DNA from: Microvirga pudoricolor
GTDB lineage: Bacteria > Pseudomonadota > Alphaproteobacteria > Rhizobiales > Beijerinckiaceae
Assembly (NCBI RefSeq): GCF_016892705.1
Contig: NZ_JAFEMB010000002.1
Coordinates: 310,001-374,000 of the forward strand
Length of the DNA stretch: 64,000 nt
Direction: 5' to 3'
Part shown: in pieces, positions 1 through 8,317 of the stretch
Layout of the letters: each line of letters begins with the position of its first letter
How positions within the stretch are numbered: the stretch's first letter is position 1
Translations under genes and position numbers: made by a program
The notes under the pieces: model-generated
Database searches by the model: none
What the model was told of the DNA's origin: nothing
The model's input: the letters and a program-made list of their open reading frames with translations, nothing else

Positions 1-228
1 GTCGGCAATCGAAAGGCAAATCGACCGCACTGAGGTAGGAATTTGTCCGGATCTATTTAGCGCTCGACAAATCACGTTACTAGCATATGTTAATTTTCTC
101 GATTGTCACCCTAGAATAGATCAATGCGGTGATAATCAATAACAAAATATAGAAGACATTATCTTTGGGAAACGCCTCGGAAATAGTTCGAATTTCGAAC
201 CAATCACTCGAGACGTGGCAGGTACAGA
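1..228. other. AT-rich non-coding region upstream of the MarR-family gene
   Basis: No convincing coding frame is present. The stretch is clearly more AT-rich than the rest of the window, as expected for a promoter region. It ends in the palindrome described separately, just before the first gene. It may also hold the end of an upstream intergenic region outside the window. Confidence 0.6.
186..200. promoter_or_regulatory. Perfect 15-bp palindrome, candidate operator of the MarR-family gene
   Basis: GTTCGAA, one T, then TTCGAAC form a perfect inverted repeat 28 bases before the ATG at 229. MarR regulators usually bind such palindromes in their own promoters as dimers, so autoregulation is a reasonable inference. 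Nothing else in the sequence proves binding. Confidence 0.4.
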
Positions 229-849
229 ATGGAACATAAGTCTATCGACGAGCTTACCGCTCTGGTACAGATCTCGGCTGCGAACTTTCCCTCTTACTCA
301 CAGTCCGGTTCGCAGCCCGTCCCGGCTGCGGCGGCAGTTCATAAGGATGCCCCCAAGGAGCCCATGGAAACGGTTGAAGACACCACTTCCGTTGCACATC
401 TCGACCTGGTGCGTTTGGTCGAGCGTGTCCACCGCCGTTATCTCGATCTCTTCCGCCTGGATCTCGGCCGGCTCGGCGTCGACGATCTGAGTCCGTCGCA
501 GGTCCTGATGCTATTCACGATCGGCAATGATGAATTGTCGGTTCGCGACCTTATCGACCGAGGCTATTACCTCGGCTCCAATGCGTCGTATAACCTGAAG
601 CGGCTCGTCGAGACCGGCTATGTGGACCGCAATGCCTCGGAGCGCGACAGACGCTCCGCCCGCATCCGGCTCTCGGACAAGGGTCGCAAGCTCTGCGAAG
701 ATGTGCGCAAGCTCGATGAGTCCTACCAGCGCCTCGTCGCACGGACCTCGCAGGAGGCCCGGGAACTCGAGATCGCCTTCAAGACTTTGAGGCGCCTGGA
801 GCAGGCCTGGACGAGTACCCTCCGCTACGGCGAGACCCAGCCCCTCTGA
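229..849 (+). CDS. ldtR: MarR family winged-helix regulator, LdtR-like
   Basis: A 206-residue DNA-binding protein. A variable N-terminus of about 50 residues is followed by a MarR core. The recognition helix and wing are readable as R-G-Y-Y-L-G-S-N-A-S-Y-N-L-K (about residues 117-130) and then D-R-R-S-x-R-I-R-L-S-x-x-G. This helix closely matches LdtR-type regulators of Rhizobiales, which control an L,D-transpeptidase and envelope or osmotic functions (family knowledge from memory). The start could instead be the ATG at 364, which removes the low-complexity N-terminus; 229 keeps the longest frame and has a weak AGG upstream. No L,D-transpeptidase gene is adjacent. It could be an LdtR paralogue rather than the orthologue. 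Confidence 0.75.
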   Translation: MEHKSIDELTALVQISAANFPSYSQSGSQPVPAAAAVHKDAPKEPMETVEDTTSVAHLDLVRLVERVHRRYLDLFRLDLGRLGVDDLSPSQVLMLFTIGNDELSVRDLIDRGYYLGSNASYNLKRLVETGYVDRNASERDRRSARIRLSDKGRKLCEDVRKLDESYQRLVARTSQEARELEIAFKTLRRLEQAWTSTLRYGETQPL

Positions 850-882
850 CGGACAACACCTTCTTTCCGGCTGATGCAACCC

Positions 883-888
883 TATAAT
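883..888 (+). promoter_or_regulatory. Candidate -10 box (TATAAT) for galE
   Basis: A perfect TATAAT lies within the small palindrome CCTATAATAGG (881-891), 43 bases before the galE ATG. No good -35 hexamer is visible at 16-18 bases, so the promoter may need an activator or belong to another arrangement. Confidence 0.35.
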
Positions 889-931
889 AGGCTGCACCCG
901 GTGTCGCCTTGTGAGCTTCAGGACAATTCTT

Positions 932-1945
932 ATGGCACGTTTTCTGGTTACAGGTGGGGCCGGCTATGTCGGAAGCCATACAGTTCTCGCACTCCATGAG
1001 CGCGGCGACGACGTCGTAGTGGTGGACGACCTCAGCATGGGTCACCGGGGCGCGGTGCCGAAGGGAGTCGAACTTGTTGTCGAGGATTTGGGAAATCAAT
1101 CCCGACTTCGCGAAATCTTCGCCGGTTGGACGTTCGACGGCGTCCTGCATTTCGCCGCGCGCTCCCTGGTCGGCGAGAGCATGCGCGAGCCGCTCCACTA
1201 TCTTGCCGAGAACGTCAACAACACCCTGCGAGTCGCCGAGGCGGCGATCAAGTCGGACTGCAAGCGCTTCGTTCTTTCCTCCACCGCCGCCTTGTTCGGG
1301 ATGCCTGATCGTATTCCCATCGACGAGGAATCGCTCCTGTCGCCGATTTCGCCCTATGGCGAATCCAAGCTCATGGCTGAGAAGGGCCTAGAATGGGCCG
1401 GGAAGATCCATGGCCTCCACTGGACGGCCTTACGCTACTTCAACGCCGCCGGCGCCGACCCGGAGGGGCGGCTGGGCGAAGATCACACGCCTGAAACCCA
1501 TCTTATCCCCCTCGCGATCAATGCGGCTCTCGGCTTGGGACCAGAGCTGACGGTGTTTGGCGACACTTACGAGACGCCTGACGGCACCGCCGTACGGGAC
1601 TATGTGCACGTCACCGATCTGGCGGATGCTCATCTGCGCGTCCTCGACCGTCTCGCGTTGGGTCAGGGCGGACGCTATAATGTCGGGAATGGAACGGGCT
1701 ATTCGGTCTTGGACGTGATCAAGGCCGTGGAGCGTGTGTCGGGCCGAAAGGTCCCCCACAAGATCGGGCCGCAGCGTCCCGGCGACCCACCTGTTCTTCT
1801 TGCATCGAACGAGCGACTGATCAGGGACACAGGCTGGAAACCCCGCTTCGACAAGCTTGAAGCGATCGTCGAAACCGCATGGCGATGGCGCTCCGCCCAC
1901 CCCGCCGGCTTCGAGACTGCAGCTCCTCTGCCAATTGCAAGCTGA
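932..1945 (+). CDS. galE: UDP-glucose 4-epimerase
   Basis: Interconverts UDP-glucose and UDP-galactose with bound NAD+ in the cytoplasm, feeding galactose into polysaccharide and lipopolysaccharide synthesis. The protein begins M-A-R-F-L-V-T-G-G-A-G-Y-V-G-S-H, the extended-SDR nucleotide-binding loop. It has the catalytic Ser-Ser-Thr region (L-S-S-T-A-A-L-F-G) and Y-G-E-S-K, the Y-x-x-x-K pair. The later A-L-R-Y-F-N-A-A-G-A motif is characteristic of GalE. Its 337 residues match the family. I chose ATG 932 over the upstream GTG at 911 because AGGAC lies 9 bases before it and the Rossmann strand starts immediately. It is convergent with a polysaccharide pyruvyl transferase, consistent with a surface-glycan role. 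Confidence 0.95.
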   Translation: MARFLVTGGAGYVGSHTVLALHERGDDVVVVDDLSMGHRGAVPKGVELVVEDLGNQSRLREIFAGWTFDGVLHFAARSLVGESMREPLHYLAENVNNTLRVAEAAIKSDCKRFVLSSTAALFGMPDRIPIDEESLLSPISPYGESKLMAEKGLEWAGKIHGLHWTALRYFNAAGADPEGRLGEDHTPETHLIPLAINAALGLGPELTVFGDTYETPDGTAVRDYVHVTDLADAHLRVLDRLALGQGGRYNVGNGTGYSVLDVIKAVERVSGRKVPHKIGPQRPGDPPVLLASNERLIRDTGWKPRFDKLEAIVETAWRWRSAHPAGFETAAPLPIAS

Positions 1946-1967
1946 ACCCTTGCATCGCCCCCCATGG

Positions 1968-1989
1968 CAAGGCCCCTTTCGGGGCCTTG
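1968..1989. terminator. Hairpin between convergent genes, likely bidirectional terminator
   Basis: CAAGGCCCC, loop TTTC, GGGGCCTTG makes a perfect 9-bp stem with a 4-base loop. It sits between the stop of galE and the stop of the opposing gene. There is no clear T-run, so it is a terminator-like hairpin rather than a textbook intrinsic terminator. Confidence 0.65.
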
Positions 1990-2014
1990 TCGCATTCCTC
2001 GGGTCGCGCGCCGA

Positions 2015-3238
2015 CTATCGACTCAATGCGATCCGTTTGAGGAATTGCGCCGGCTTCAACCCGTTGGCCTCCAGAAAGCCTACATAGCGGGCCGCGGCCT
2101 CGGCTCTATGCCGATCATAGGTGTCCGGGTCGAAAGCGATCAGCTTGTTGAGCCGCGAACGGGTCAGTGGCATCGTCAACTCGCCCGCATCGACATAGGG
2201 TACGCCGGTATTCTCACAGAGCTCCCGTGTTCGGGAGTCGATGGTGATCGTCAAACCCATACGAGCGGCCTGAAGCCCAAGGGCCACGCCATGATAGCGG
2301 CATCCGACCGTCAGGTCATGCTGGCGAAGGACATCCATCCAGGCCGGAACGTCGTAGTAGGAGCGGACGTAATTGCGGCACCAGTTCCTGAACTCTTCGG
2401 CCGTATAGTGCGGGACCGTATGCTTGTGGATCTCGGCTAGGGCCTTGGCGTCGCTCTCATCGAAGATCCCGCGCGAGATCTTGATCATCTCGCCCATGGA
2501 CTGCACGATGTACTGGCCGGGCGCGACAGGATCCATCATCAGGCTGATGAGCTGGTGCTCGATCTCCCTTGTTTTCGCCCAGGCCTGATGTCCGGCCGCG
2601 ACCGCGATCGCGCGCGGAAGTTCGCGCTGCTTCCAATTCGCGGCGATCTTCTGCCCGAGGCCCGGCTCCTGATTGATAAAATGGGATGGGCATCCTCCAG
2701 CCAGCGAGCCCGTGATACCGAGCTTGTCGAGTTGGCCACTCGTGTAGGCGCCACGCGTATAGATGTTCGATGAGGACGAGGAGGGATTGGAGGCTGCGAT
2801 CACCCGCGCCCACCTCAATGTGCCCTCGCTCAGCTCGATGTCGTGATCGTAGCTGTTTGCTTGGGCGCCGAGCCCGATTGCCACGACCGGCAGGCCGGAC
2901 TTGTGAAGATTCTCGGCCATCGACCCGTAATCCGTGTGATGCCCCAGTTGATTGGCACACGGGATCACGACGATATCGGCGTTCTTCTGGAGCGTTTCCG
3001 CCGTGACACTCCATCCGAAGAACTTTACGGGATTCGCGATCTGACTGGCGATGGCATACACAAAGGCCAAATTGCCGTTGTTGTGACCGATTCCGGTATA
3101 AAGCTCGTCGAACGACGCGTTGGCATAGAGTCCCAGTGAGGGTGATCGCCAAAGCACGGCCACGCGCGCTGGCGCGGAAGATGCTTTGGCCGGCCTGGTG
3201 GCGGCAGCCGGCTCAAGCAAAGCAACGTCCTGGGGCAT
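2015..3238 (-). CDS. Polysaccharide pyruvyl transferase family protein
   Basis: A 407-residue protein of the family that adds pyruvate ketals to sugars in exopolysaccharides and cell-wall polymers. The N-terminal Rossmann-like half carries I-G-H-N-N-G-N-L-A-F (about 50-59), a variant of the family's N-x-G-D region, and the C-terminal half has V-G-C-R-Y-H-G-V-A-L-G, the R-x-H-G signature of this fold. No signal peptide is seen. The first 25 residues are Ala/Pro-rich and probably flexible. It is a single gene opposing galE, so a glycan-modifying role is inferred from family and neighbour. The sugar acceptor is unknown, and some members of this fold act on other substrates. Confidence 0.8.
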   Translation of the reverse strand: MPQDVALLEPAAATRPAKASSAPARVAVLWRSPSLGLYANASFDELYTGIGHNNGNLAFVYAIASQIANPVKFFGWSVTAETLQKNADIVVIPCANQLGHHTDYGSMAENLHKSGLPVVAIGLGAQANSYDHDIELSEGTLRWARVIAASNPSSSSSNIYTRGAYTSGQLDKLGITGSLAGGCPSHFINQEPGLGQKIAANWKQRELPRAIAVAAGHQAWAKTREIEHQLISLMMDPVAPGQYIVQSMGEMIKISRGIFDESDAKALAEIHKHTVPHYTAEEFRNWCRNYVRSYYDVPAWMDVLRQHDLTVGCRYHGVALGLQAARMGLTITIDSRTRELCENTGVPYVDAGELTMPLTRSRLNKLIAFDPDTYDRHRAEAAARYVGFLEANGLKPAQFLKRIALSR

Positions 3239-3303
3239 CGATCCTGATCCTTGATGTCAAACCAAACGCGGCCACTTTCAGTTCAAGAGGCCAAGAGAAC
3301 ATC

Positions 3304-3333
3304 AAATTATGATCAACAATATTAGCCCGTCAA
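3304..3333 (-). promoter_or_regulatory. Candidate sigma-70 promoter for the pyruvyl transferase gene
   Basis: Read on the minus strand, TTGACG (3333-3328) and TAATTT (3309-3304) are separated by 18 bases in an AT-rich stretch of about 160 bp with no coding frame. The start codon lies about 65 bases downstream. Confidence 0.35.
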
Positions 3334-3402
3334 CGATAATACTTCTCCGATGTTAGCGCTATAAAGCAACTATTGAACCAATAATTTACTCCGAAAATGT
3401 TT

Positions 3403-3840
3403 TCAATTTTCGTTTCTTTCCTTTTGAAGAGTCTTCCAGATCCCTTGAGCCGTAGCGACCACCCGACCGCTCACATGGATGCTACCGCTCATGAAGATCA
3501 GTGAGCGAGTCTTGCGCGTGATCCGCGTTTCAGCCTGCACGAACTCCCCGACATCCACGGCGGCGATGAAATGGGTGTCGAGCTGGATCGTCGCCTGCGG
3601 CGATCCAGCGTTGGCCTCCCAGGCCGACAAGCCTAGAGCTTGGTCCGCGAACGTCATCAGCATGCCGCCATGCAAGACGCCACGCCGATTGCAATGCATG
3701 GGGCGAACCACGAACCCGAGGATAAGCCCATCGTCTCCGCGTCGTTCCCAAATTGGACCGGCCATCTCGATGAACCCTGGCTCATCATTGCGTTGAACCC
3801 AGCCGTCGAGAGAGGGATCGAAGAGGGGTGCGTCGTCCAT
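3403..3840 (-). CDS. PaaI-like hotdog-fold thioesterase
   Basis: A small (145-residue) hotdog protein predicted to hydrolyse acyl-CoA thioesters. The core motif V-L-H-G-G-M-L-M-T-F-A-D-Q-A matches the H-G-G-x-x-x-x-x-x-D signature of PaaI/YdiI thioesterases, with the Asp as likely catalytic residue. I chose the ATG at 3840 (M-D-D-A-P-L-F) because the upstream 22 residues would overlap the preceding gene's end and read as non-conserved. It is the last gene of the long leftward operon and follows a CoA-transferase by 22 bases. In phenylacetate and similar CoA pathways such enzymes rescue CoA from dead-end intermediates, which is the inferred role here. Confidence 0.85.
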   Translation of the reverse strand: MDDAPLFDPSLDGWVQRNDEPGFIEMAGPIWERRGDDGLILGFVVRPMHCNRRGVLHGGMLMTFADQALGLSAWEANAGSPQATIQLDTHFIAAVDVGEFVQAETRITRKTRSLIFMSGSIHVSGRVVATAQGIWKTLQKERNEN

Positions 3841-3862
3841 CGAGGTCTCGCCCGCTCGCCTG

Positions 3863-5056
3863 TTATGTTCTCTGGGTCTCGGATTGCAGCCGCGCCAGAT
3901 CGGCATCGCTCATTCCAAGCTCACGCTGCAAAACCTCCTGCGTGTGCTCCCCCAGTCGTGGCGGCGCCTCGGGCATCCGCACGGGTGTTCCCATGAGACG
4001 CAGGGGTGACGTCGTCAAACGCACATGCCCATGCTTGGCATCGGACACATCCGATACCAAGCCGCGCTCGGCGATCTCGGGCGCGTTGAAAACCTCTGGC
4101 ACCGATCTCACCTGCCCGGCCGGTACCCCTGCCCGCTTGAGACGCGCGATCCAGTCGAGGGTGGTGCGCGACCGGAAGTGCTTCGCAAGATGCGGGATCA
4201 ACGTCTCACGGTTCATGACGCGCTCGCGGTTCTTCTGGTATCTCTCGTCGTCAGCCAATTCCAGGTCTTCGAGCACTTGAACACATAGGGCGCGGAATTG
4301 CTGATCGTTGCCCACTGCAAGCGCGAGAACGCCGTCAGCGGTGTCGAAGAGCTGATAAGGCACGACTGTCGCGTGAGCATTGCCGTAGCGCTTCGGCGGG
4401 GACTGGGTCTGCAGGTAACCGGAGCCGACATTGGCGAGCAGTGCCACGGCGGAGTCGAACAACGACGCGTCGATGAGCTGTCCCTCTCCCGTCTTTTCCC
4501 GCGCGATCAACGCGGCCAGGATGGACTGGACGGAGTTCATGCCTGTGATGATGTCGGTAATCGCGACACCGTGTTTCATCGGCGTGCCGTCCGGCTCACC
4601 TGTGATCGCCATTAGGCCGCTCTCGGCTTGGATGGCGAAATCGTAGCCAGCTTCGTCTGCGCGGGATCCTGTTCGCCCGTAGCCGGAAATCGAGCAATAA
4701 ATCAAGCGCGGATTGAGTTCACGAAGCTGCTCATAATCAAGCCCGAAGCGGGACAGCGTTCCCCGGCGATAGTTCTCGACGAGCACGTCCGCCTTCGCGG
4801 CCAACTCCCGCACGGCCTTCTGGCCTTCCGGTCGGCGAAGGTCTACCGCCACGGACAGCTTGGAACGGTTGCAGCACATGAAATACGTGGACTCGCCATC
4901 GATCTCGGGTGGCCGCCAGCTCCGCGTATCGTCGCCTCGGGTCGGCTCCTCGATCTTCCACACTTCGGCGCCGAGGTCCGCAAGGGTCTGCGTGCACCAG
5001 GGACCGGCGAGAACGCGTGAAAGGTCGAGGACCTTGATTCCATCGAGAGGGTGCAT
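3863..5056 (-). CDS. CaiB/BaiF (class III) CoA-transferase
   Basis: Moves CoA from one acyl-CoA to a free carboxylic acid. The 397-residue length, the start P-L-D-G-I-K-V-L-D-L-S-R-V-L-A-G-P, the middle E-N-Y-R-R-G-T and the region G-V-A-I-T-D-I-I-T-G are all family hallmarks. Asp168 in that last motif aligns with the catalytic aspartate that forms the acyl anhydride. Four bases separate it from the upstream SDR gene, so the two are co-transcribed. Its place in an acyl-CoA operon suggests it activates or recycles the pathway substrate. The substrate cannot be read from sequence. Confidence 0.93.
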   Translation of the reverse strand: MHPLDGIKVLDLSRVLAGPWCTQTLADLGAEVWKIEEPTRGDDTRSWRPPEIDGESTYFMCCNRSKLSVAVDLRRPEGQKAVRELAAKADVLVENYRRGTLSRFGLDYEQLRELNPRLIYCSISGYGRTGSRADEAGYDFAIQAESGLMAITGEPDGTPMKHGVAITDIITGMNSVQSILAALIAREKTGEGQLIDASLFDSAVALLANVGSGYLQTQSPPKRYGNAHATVVPYQLFDTADGVLALAVGNDQQFRALCVQVLEDLELADDERYQKNRERVMNRETLIPHLAKHFRSRTTLDWIARLKRAGVPAGQVRSVPEVFNAPEIAERGLVSDVSDAKHGHVRLTTSPLRLMGTPVRMPEAPPRLGEHTQEVLQRELGMSDADLARLQSETQRT

Positions 5057-5060
5057 GGGT

Positions 5061-5876
5061 TTACTCGGCCGCCATCATGTGAAGCCCTGGCCCAAGGTGC
5101 GCGGCGCCGTCGATCTGAATGAGTTGCCCCGTCATCAGGGCGCCCGCCGGACTCGCCAGATAGGCCACGAGTTCGGCGACCTCTTCCACGGATGTCGGCC
5201 GTCGCATGGGCGTGGCGGCTACCAGCCGCTCCAGCATGGGCCGCGCGGCCTCCCCCGCCAGTCCGTCCGTCACGACGGTTCCAGGGCCAAGGCAGTTCAG
5301 GCGGATGCCGTCCTGCGCCCATTCGAGAGCCAAGGAACGCGTGAGGCCGAGAACCCCCGCGCGGGCGGCGATGGAATGCGACAGGCCCATGGAGCCGCGG
5401 TCGACGCCCGACAAGGATATGCTGACCACCGAGCCGCGGCTGGCCTTGAGGTACGGATAAGCCGCCTTGGTGACCGTGAAGATCGACGAGAGATTGAGGT
5501 CGATGACGGAATCCCAGCCGCGCCGTGAGATTCCAGTCGCCGGTGAAAAGAATTGTCCGCCCGCATTGTTCACGAGAAGGTCGATCCCATTGGCATCGCC
5601 CTGCTCTTTGATCAGCGCCTCGATCGCATCCACCTCGCGAACATTGCAGGCCTTATGGTTGAATGTGCCGGTCATTCCGGACACCAGGGACGCCGTTTCT
5701 TCGAGCATCTCCGTGCGCCGGCCCGTTCCGAACACGGTCATGCCCAGTTCCACCAAGCGTACCGCGATGGCACGACCGATGCCCGAACCGGCTCCGGTGA
5801 TGAAGGCGGATCGACCGGCGAACAGGCCCTTCCGCAACACGGACACTTGTTTGGGGTCGAATTCAGGCTCACTCAT
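5061..5876 (-). CDS. SDR oxidoreductase resembling trans-2-enoyl-CoA reductase (PECR/DECR group)
   Basis: A 271-residue Rossmann protein with T-G-A-G-S-G-I-G cofactor loop and N-N-A-G. At the normal Y-x-x-x-K position it reads S-I-A-A-R, followed by A-G-V-L-G-L-T-R-S-L-A-L-E-W. That arrangement is like peroxisomal trans-2-enoyl-CoA reductase and 2,4-dienoyl-CoA reductases, which lack the classical Tyr-Lys pair at that site (family knowledge). The basic residue in the cofactor region (G-T-G-R-R) suggests NADPH. It overlaps the next gene upstream by four bases (ATGA type) and lies between two CoA-transferases, so reduction of an enoyl- or dienoyl-CoA is the likely step. It could also be a simple 3-ketoacyl reductase with altered chemistry. 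Confidence 0.82.
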   Translation of the reverse strand: MSEPEFDPKQVSVLRKGLFAGRSAFITGAGSGIGRAIAVRLVELGMTVFGTGRRTEMLEETASLVSGMTGTFNHKACNVREVDAIEALIKEQGDANGIDLLVNNAGGQFFSPATGISRRGWDSVIDLNLSSIFTVTKAAYPYLKASRGSVVSISLSGVDRGSMGLSHSIAARAGVLGLTRSLALEWAQDGIRLNCLGPGTVVTDGLAGEAARPMLERLVAATPMRRPTSVEEVAELVAYLASPAGALMTGQLIQIDGAAHLGPGLHMMAAE

Positions 5877-6982
5877 GCGGGCGTCTCCAGGTTCTTCAGG
5901 TCGTTGTGGCGGCGTTGGCCGCCGACTTGCGGTGCGGGAGAGCGCGAGATGCGCTCGCCGTCGAACAGCGCCGGATAAGCCGGAATGTTCTCGCCGGACG
6001 GGAGGCTTCGGCTGACTGCCCCGGGTCGAACGGCCCTGATCATCTCCACCGCCTCTCCCGGCTCCCGCACGATTCCGGCTGGGATCTGCAGATCCCGCAT
6101 GACGTCCAGTACATCCTTGCGGTCTCGCGGTTCGGTCCAGGCCGATACCAATGCGTCGAATTCGGCCGCGCGGGCGATGCGCTCACTGAGGGTCAGCATT
6201 TCGCCACCGACGACGTCACGGAGCTTCGACCAGTAGGAGTCGAGCCCGCCATAGATGTAGACGTGGCCGTCCCGGCATCGATAGATGTTGGACGGCGCCG
6301 AGGCGCGGTCACGATTGCCCGTTGGGGGGACAAGCTTGCCGCCCTCCGATACCATGAGCGCAGCGGGCCCCAGGAGCATCGCGGAGGCGACCTCCATCAT
6401 CGTGATGTCGATGATCGTCCCGCCGACGCGGTCTTGGTCGGCCAGAGCCATGGCGGTTGACAGCCCCGCATACATCCCGGAGAAAAAATCAGTGGGCCAG
6501 CTCGTCGAGATGCGCGGGCTTCCGTCTTCGGCCCCGTTCAGCCACGCGAAACCGCTCTCGCATTGCGCGATGGTATCCATGCAGGTGCGGTCATCATCCT
6601 GGCCGTAGCCGGACACGAGCGTTGCGATCAGGTGGGGAAACCGTTGGCGGATAGAGGCGGCATCAAGGCCGAGACGACGAAGACCGCCTGGCGCCAGGTT
6701 GCACACCATGGCGTCAGCATCGGCGAGGAGCGCGAACAGCTTGTCCCGGTCTTCCTCGCTACGCGTATCGACGACGACGCTCTCCTTGGAGGTGTTGAAC
6801 GAACGGGCATAGACGCTTCCGAATTCGGTCCCCGGCAGACCTCGCGAGCCATCACCGGATGGGGCTTCGATCTTGATGACATCGGCACCGAAATCGGCAA
6901 GCAGCTGCGCTGCCGTCGGGCCCGCGATGAACTGCGACAGCTCGATCACGCGCTTCCCCCGCAGGGGCTGTGGCAGGGGCAT
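5873..6982 (-). CDS. CaiB/BaiF (class III) CoA-transferase, second copy
   Basis: A 369-residue class III CoA-transferase, clearly diverged from the other copy at 3863-5056. It begins with L-R-G-K-R-V-I-E-L-S-Q-F-I-A-G-P and contains W-P-T-D-F-F-S-G-M, where Asp165 aligns with the catalytic aspartate. Starts overlap and spacings of 3-4 bases with both neighbours place it firmly in the operon. Two different CoA-transferases plus an acyl-CoA ligase in one operon suggest that more than one acid, or both ends of a diacid, must be activated. That interpretation is inference. Confidence 0.92.
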   Translation of the reverse strand: MPLPQPLRGKRVIELSQFIAGPTAAQLLADFGADVIKIEAPSGDGSRGLPGTEFGSVYARSFNTSKESVVVDTRSEEDRDKLFALLADADAMVCNLAPGGLRRLGLDAASIRQRFPHLIATLVSGYGQDDDRTCMDTIAQCESGFAWLNGAEDGSPRISTSWPTDFFSGMYAGLSTAMALADQDRVGGTIIDITMMEVASAMLLGPAALMVSEGGKLVPPTGNRDRASAPSNIYRCRDGHVYIYGGLDSYWSKLRDVVGGEMLTLSERIARAAEFDALVSAWTEPRDRKDVLDVMRDLQIPAGIVREPGEAVEMIRAVRPGAVSRSLPSGENIPAYPALFDGERISRSPAPQVGGQRRHNDLKNLETPA

Positions 6983-6985
6983 GGC

Positions 6986-8317
6986 CTACTCCGTGATGAC
7001 ACGCTTCGCCTTATGGACGGTTCGCGGCAGGGTACCGGCCGGCAAGGCTTCGACCACGAAACGCACCTGGAGGGCTTCGCGAAGCTTGTGGGAGAGTCTC
7101 TCGCCGAGATCGTCAGGCGCACCTTCGGCCCGCTCGACGCGAAGCTTGACACCGGTCAAGAACCCGGACTTTGGATCCTTCACGGAATCGTCGATGACGA
7201 TGACATACTCGTTCGTCGTGCCGGGGAAGGCGCGGACGATATCCTCGACGGCGGACGGGAACAGGTTGACGCCACGCACGATCAGCATGTCGTCGGCACG
7301 GCCCATGACTCCGCCGACGAGCCGCGCATGAGTTCGACCGTCCGGAGCGGGCGTGCGGTCGCGGACCACGATGTCGCCGGTCCACCAGCGGACCAGCGGG
7401 CAGGCCTCCTTATCGAGATGGGTGAGGACGAGAACGCCTCTTTCCCCGTCCGCGACCGGCTCCTCGGTCGTCGGATCGAGAATCTCGACATAGATATAGT
7501 CTTCCGCGAGCTGGGGGCCGATCTGCAGCGCGGTCTCCCATCCGATGGGCTGGCATTCGAGGGCGCCGTAGCAGTCGAACATCTTGGCGCCCCAGAGCCG
7601 CTCGAGGCGCTCGCGGGTGCCTGGAATGCTCGCGCCAGGCTCACCGCCGACGCAGACCATCTTGACGCTCGACCCGGCTAGGTCGAAGCCCATTTCCTCC
7701 GCGGCCTCGGCCACATGCGCCATGAAGGAAGGCGTGCCCATGACTGCTTTGGTGCCGTACTGGCGGATCGTCTCGAGCTGGCGCTTGGTATCGACGGCAC
7801 CGCCCGGTATCACGAGAGCTCCGAGTCTCTGTGCAGCGAGCGTTGCGCCCAGGCCACCCACGAACCACGAGTAGTTGAACATGCACTGAAAGACGTCGGA
7901 GGCGCGAAGGCCTTGAGCGTACATATAGCGGGCATAGATGTCGGCCCAGCGGTCGATGTCCCTTTGGGTCCAGAGAACCGGCGACGGCTGGCCTGTCGTG
8001 CCGGAGGAGAAGTGAACCCGAACGGCCTCGGTGGTGCTGACGGCGCTGAAAGTGCCGAAGGGGGGATCCCGGTCGAGCCCCTTGACATAGTCCGACTTGC
8101 GGGTCAGGGGCAGCTTACGGATGTCATCGAAGCTCTTGAAGTCTCCGGCCGCGAATCCGGCGTCCTGGAAGACCTTCTTGTAATGGGCGCTTTTGTCCTG
8201 CACACGCTCGAGCTGGCGGCGGAGCGCGGCGAGCTGGTGATCCTCGATCTTATCCCTCGACCAGGTCTCAACCTCGTCCCAGATTTCCCCGGAAAAAGGG
8301 CGTTGCTTGGCTTGCAT
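6986..8317 (-). CDS. Phenylacetate-CoA ligase-like AMP-forming acyl-CoA ligase
   Basis: Activates a carboxylic acid with ATP and CoA through an acyl-adenylate. The 443-residue length fits the PaaK branch, which is shorter than general acyl-CoA synthetases. Visible motifs are F-S-S-G-T-T-G-Q-P (ATP-binding loop), the region around C-Y-G-A-L-E, and W-W-T-G-D-I followed by the hinge and a C-terminal A-M-P-C-like domain with R-A-D-D-M-L-I-V-R-G-V-N. The start at 8317 (M-Q-A-K-Q-R-P) fits the PaaK N-terminus and overlaps the TetR gene by 50 bases. The aromatic or other acid it takes is unknown; PaaK resemblance does not prove phenylacetate because no ring epoxidase (paaABCDE) genes are present. 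Confidence 0.88.
   Translation of the reverse strand: MQAKQRPFSGEIWDEVETWSRDKIEDHQLAALRRQLERVQDKSAHYKKVFQDAGFAAGDFKSFDDIRKLPLTRKSDYVKGLDRDPPFGTFSAVSTTEAVRVHFSSGTTGQPSPVLWTQRDIDRWADIYARYMYAQGLRASDVFQCMFNYSWFVGGLGATLAAQRLGALVIPGGAVDTKRQLETIRQYGTKAVMGTPSFMAHVAEAAEEMGFDLAGSSVKMVCVGGEPGASIPGTRERLERLWGAKMFDCYGALECQPIGWETALQIGPQLAEDYIYVEILDPTTEEPVADGERGVLVLTHLDKEACPLVRWWTGDIVVRDRTPAPDGRTHARLVGGVMGRADDMLIVRGVNLFPSAVEDIVRAFPGTTNEYVIVIDDSVKDPKSGFLTGVKLRVERAEGAPDDLGERLSHKLREALQVRFVVEALPAGTLPRTVHKAKRVITE

Noticed and set aside
6986-8317. Assignment as the paa phenylacetate pathway
   Set aside because: Only the ligase and thioesterase resemble paa genes; no paaABCDE epoxidase, paaZ or paaG/paaJ set with the right partners is present.
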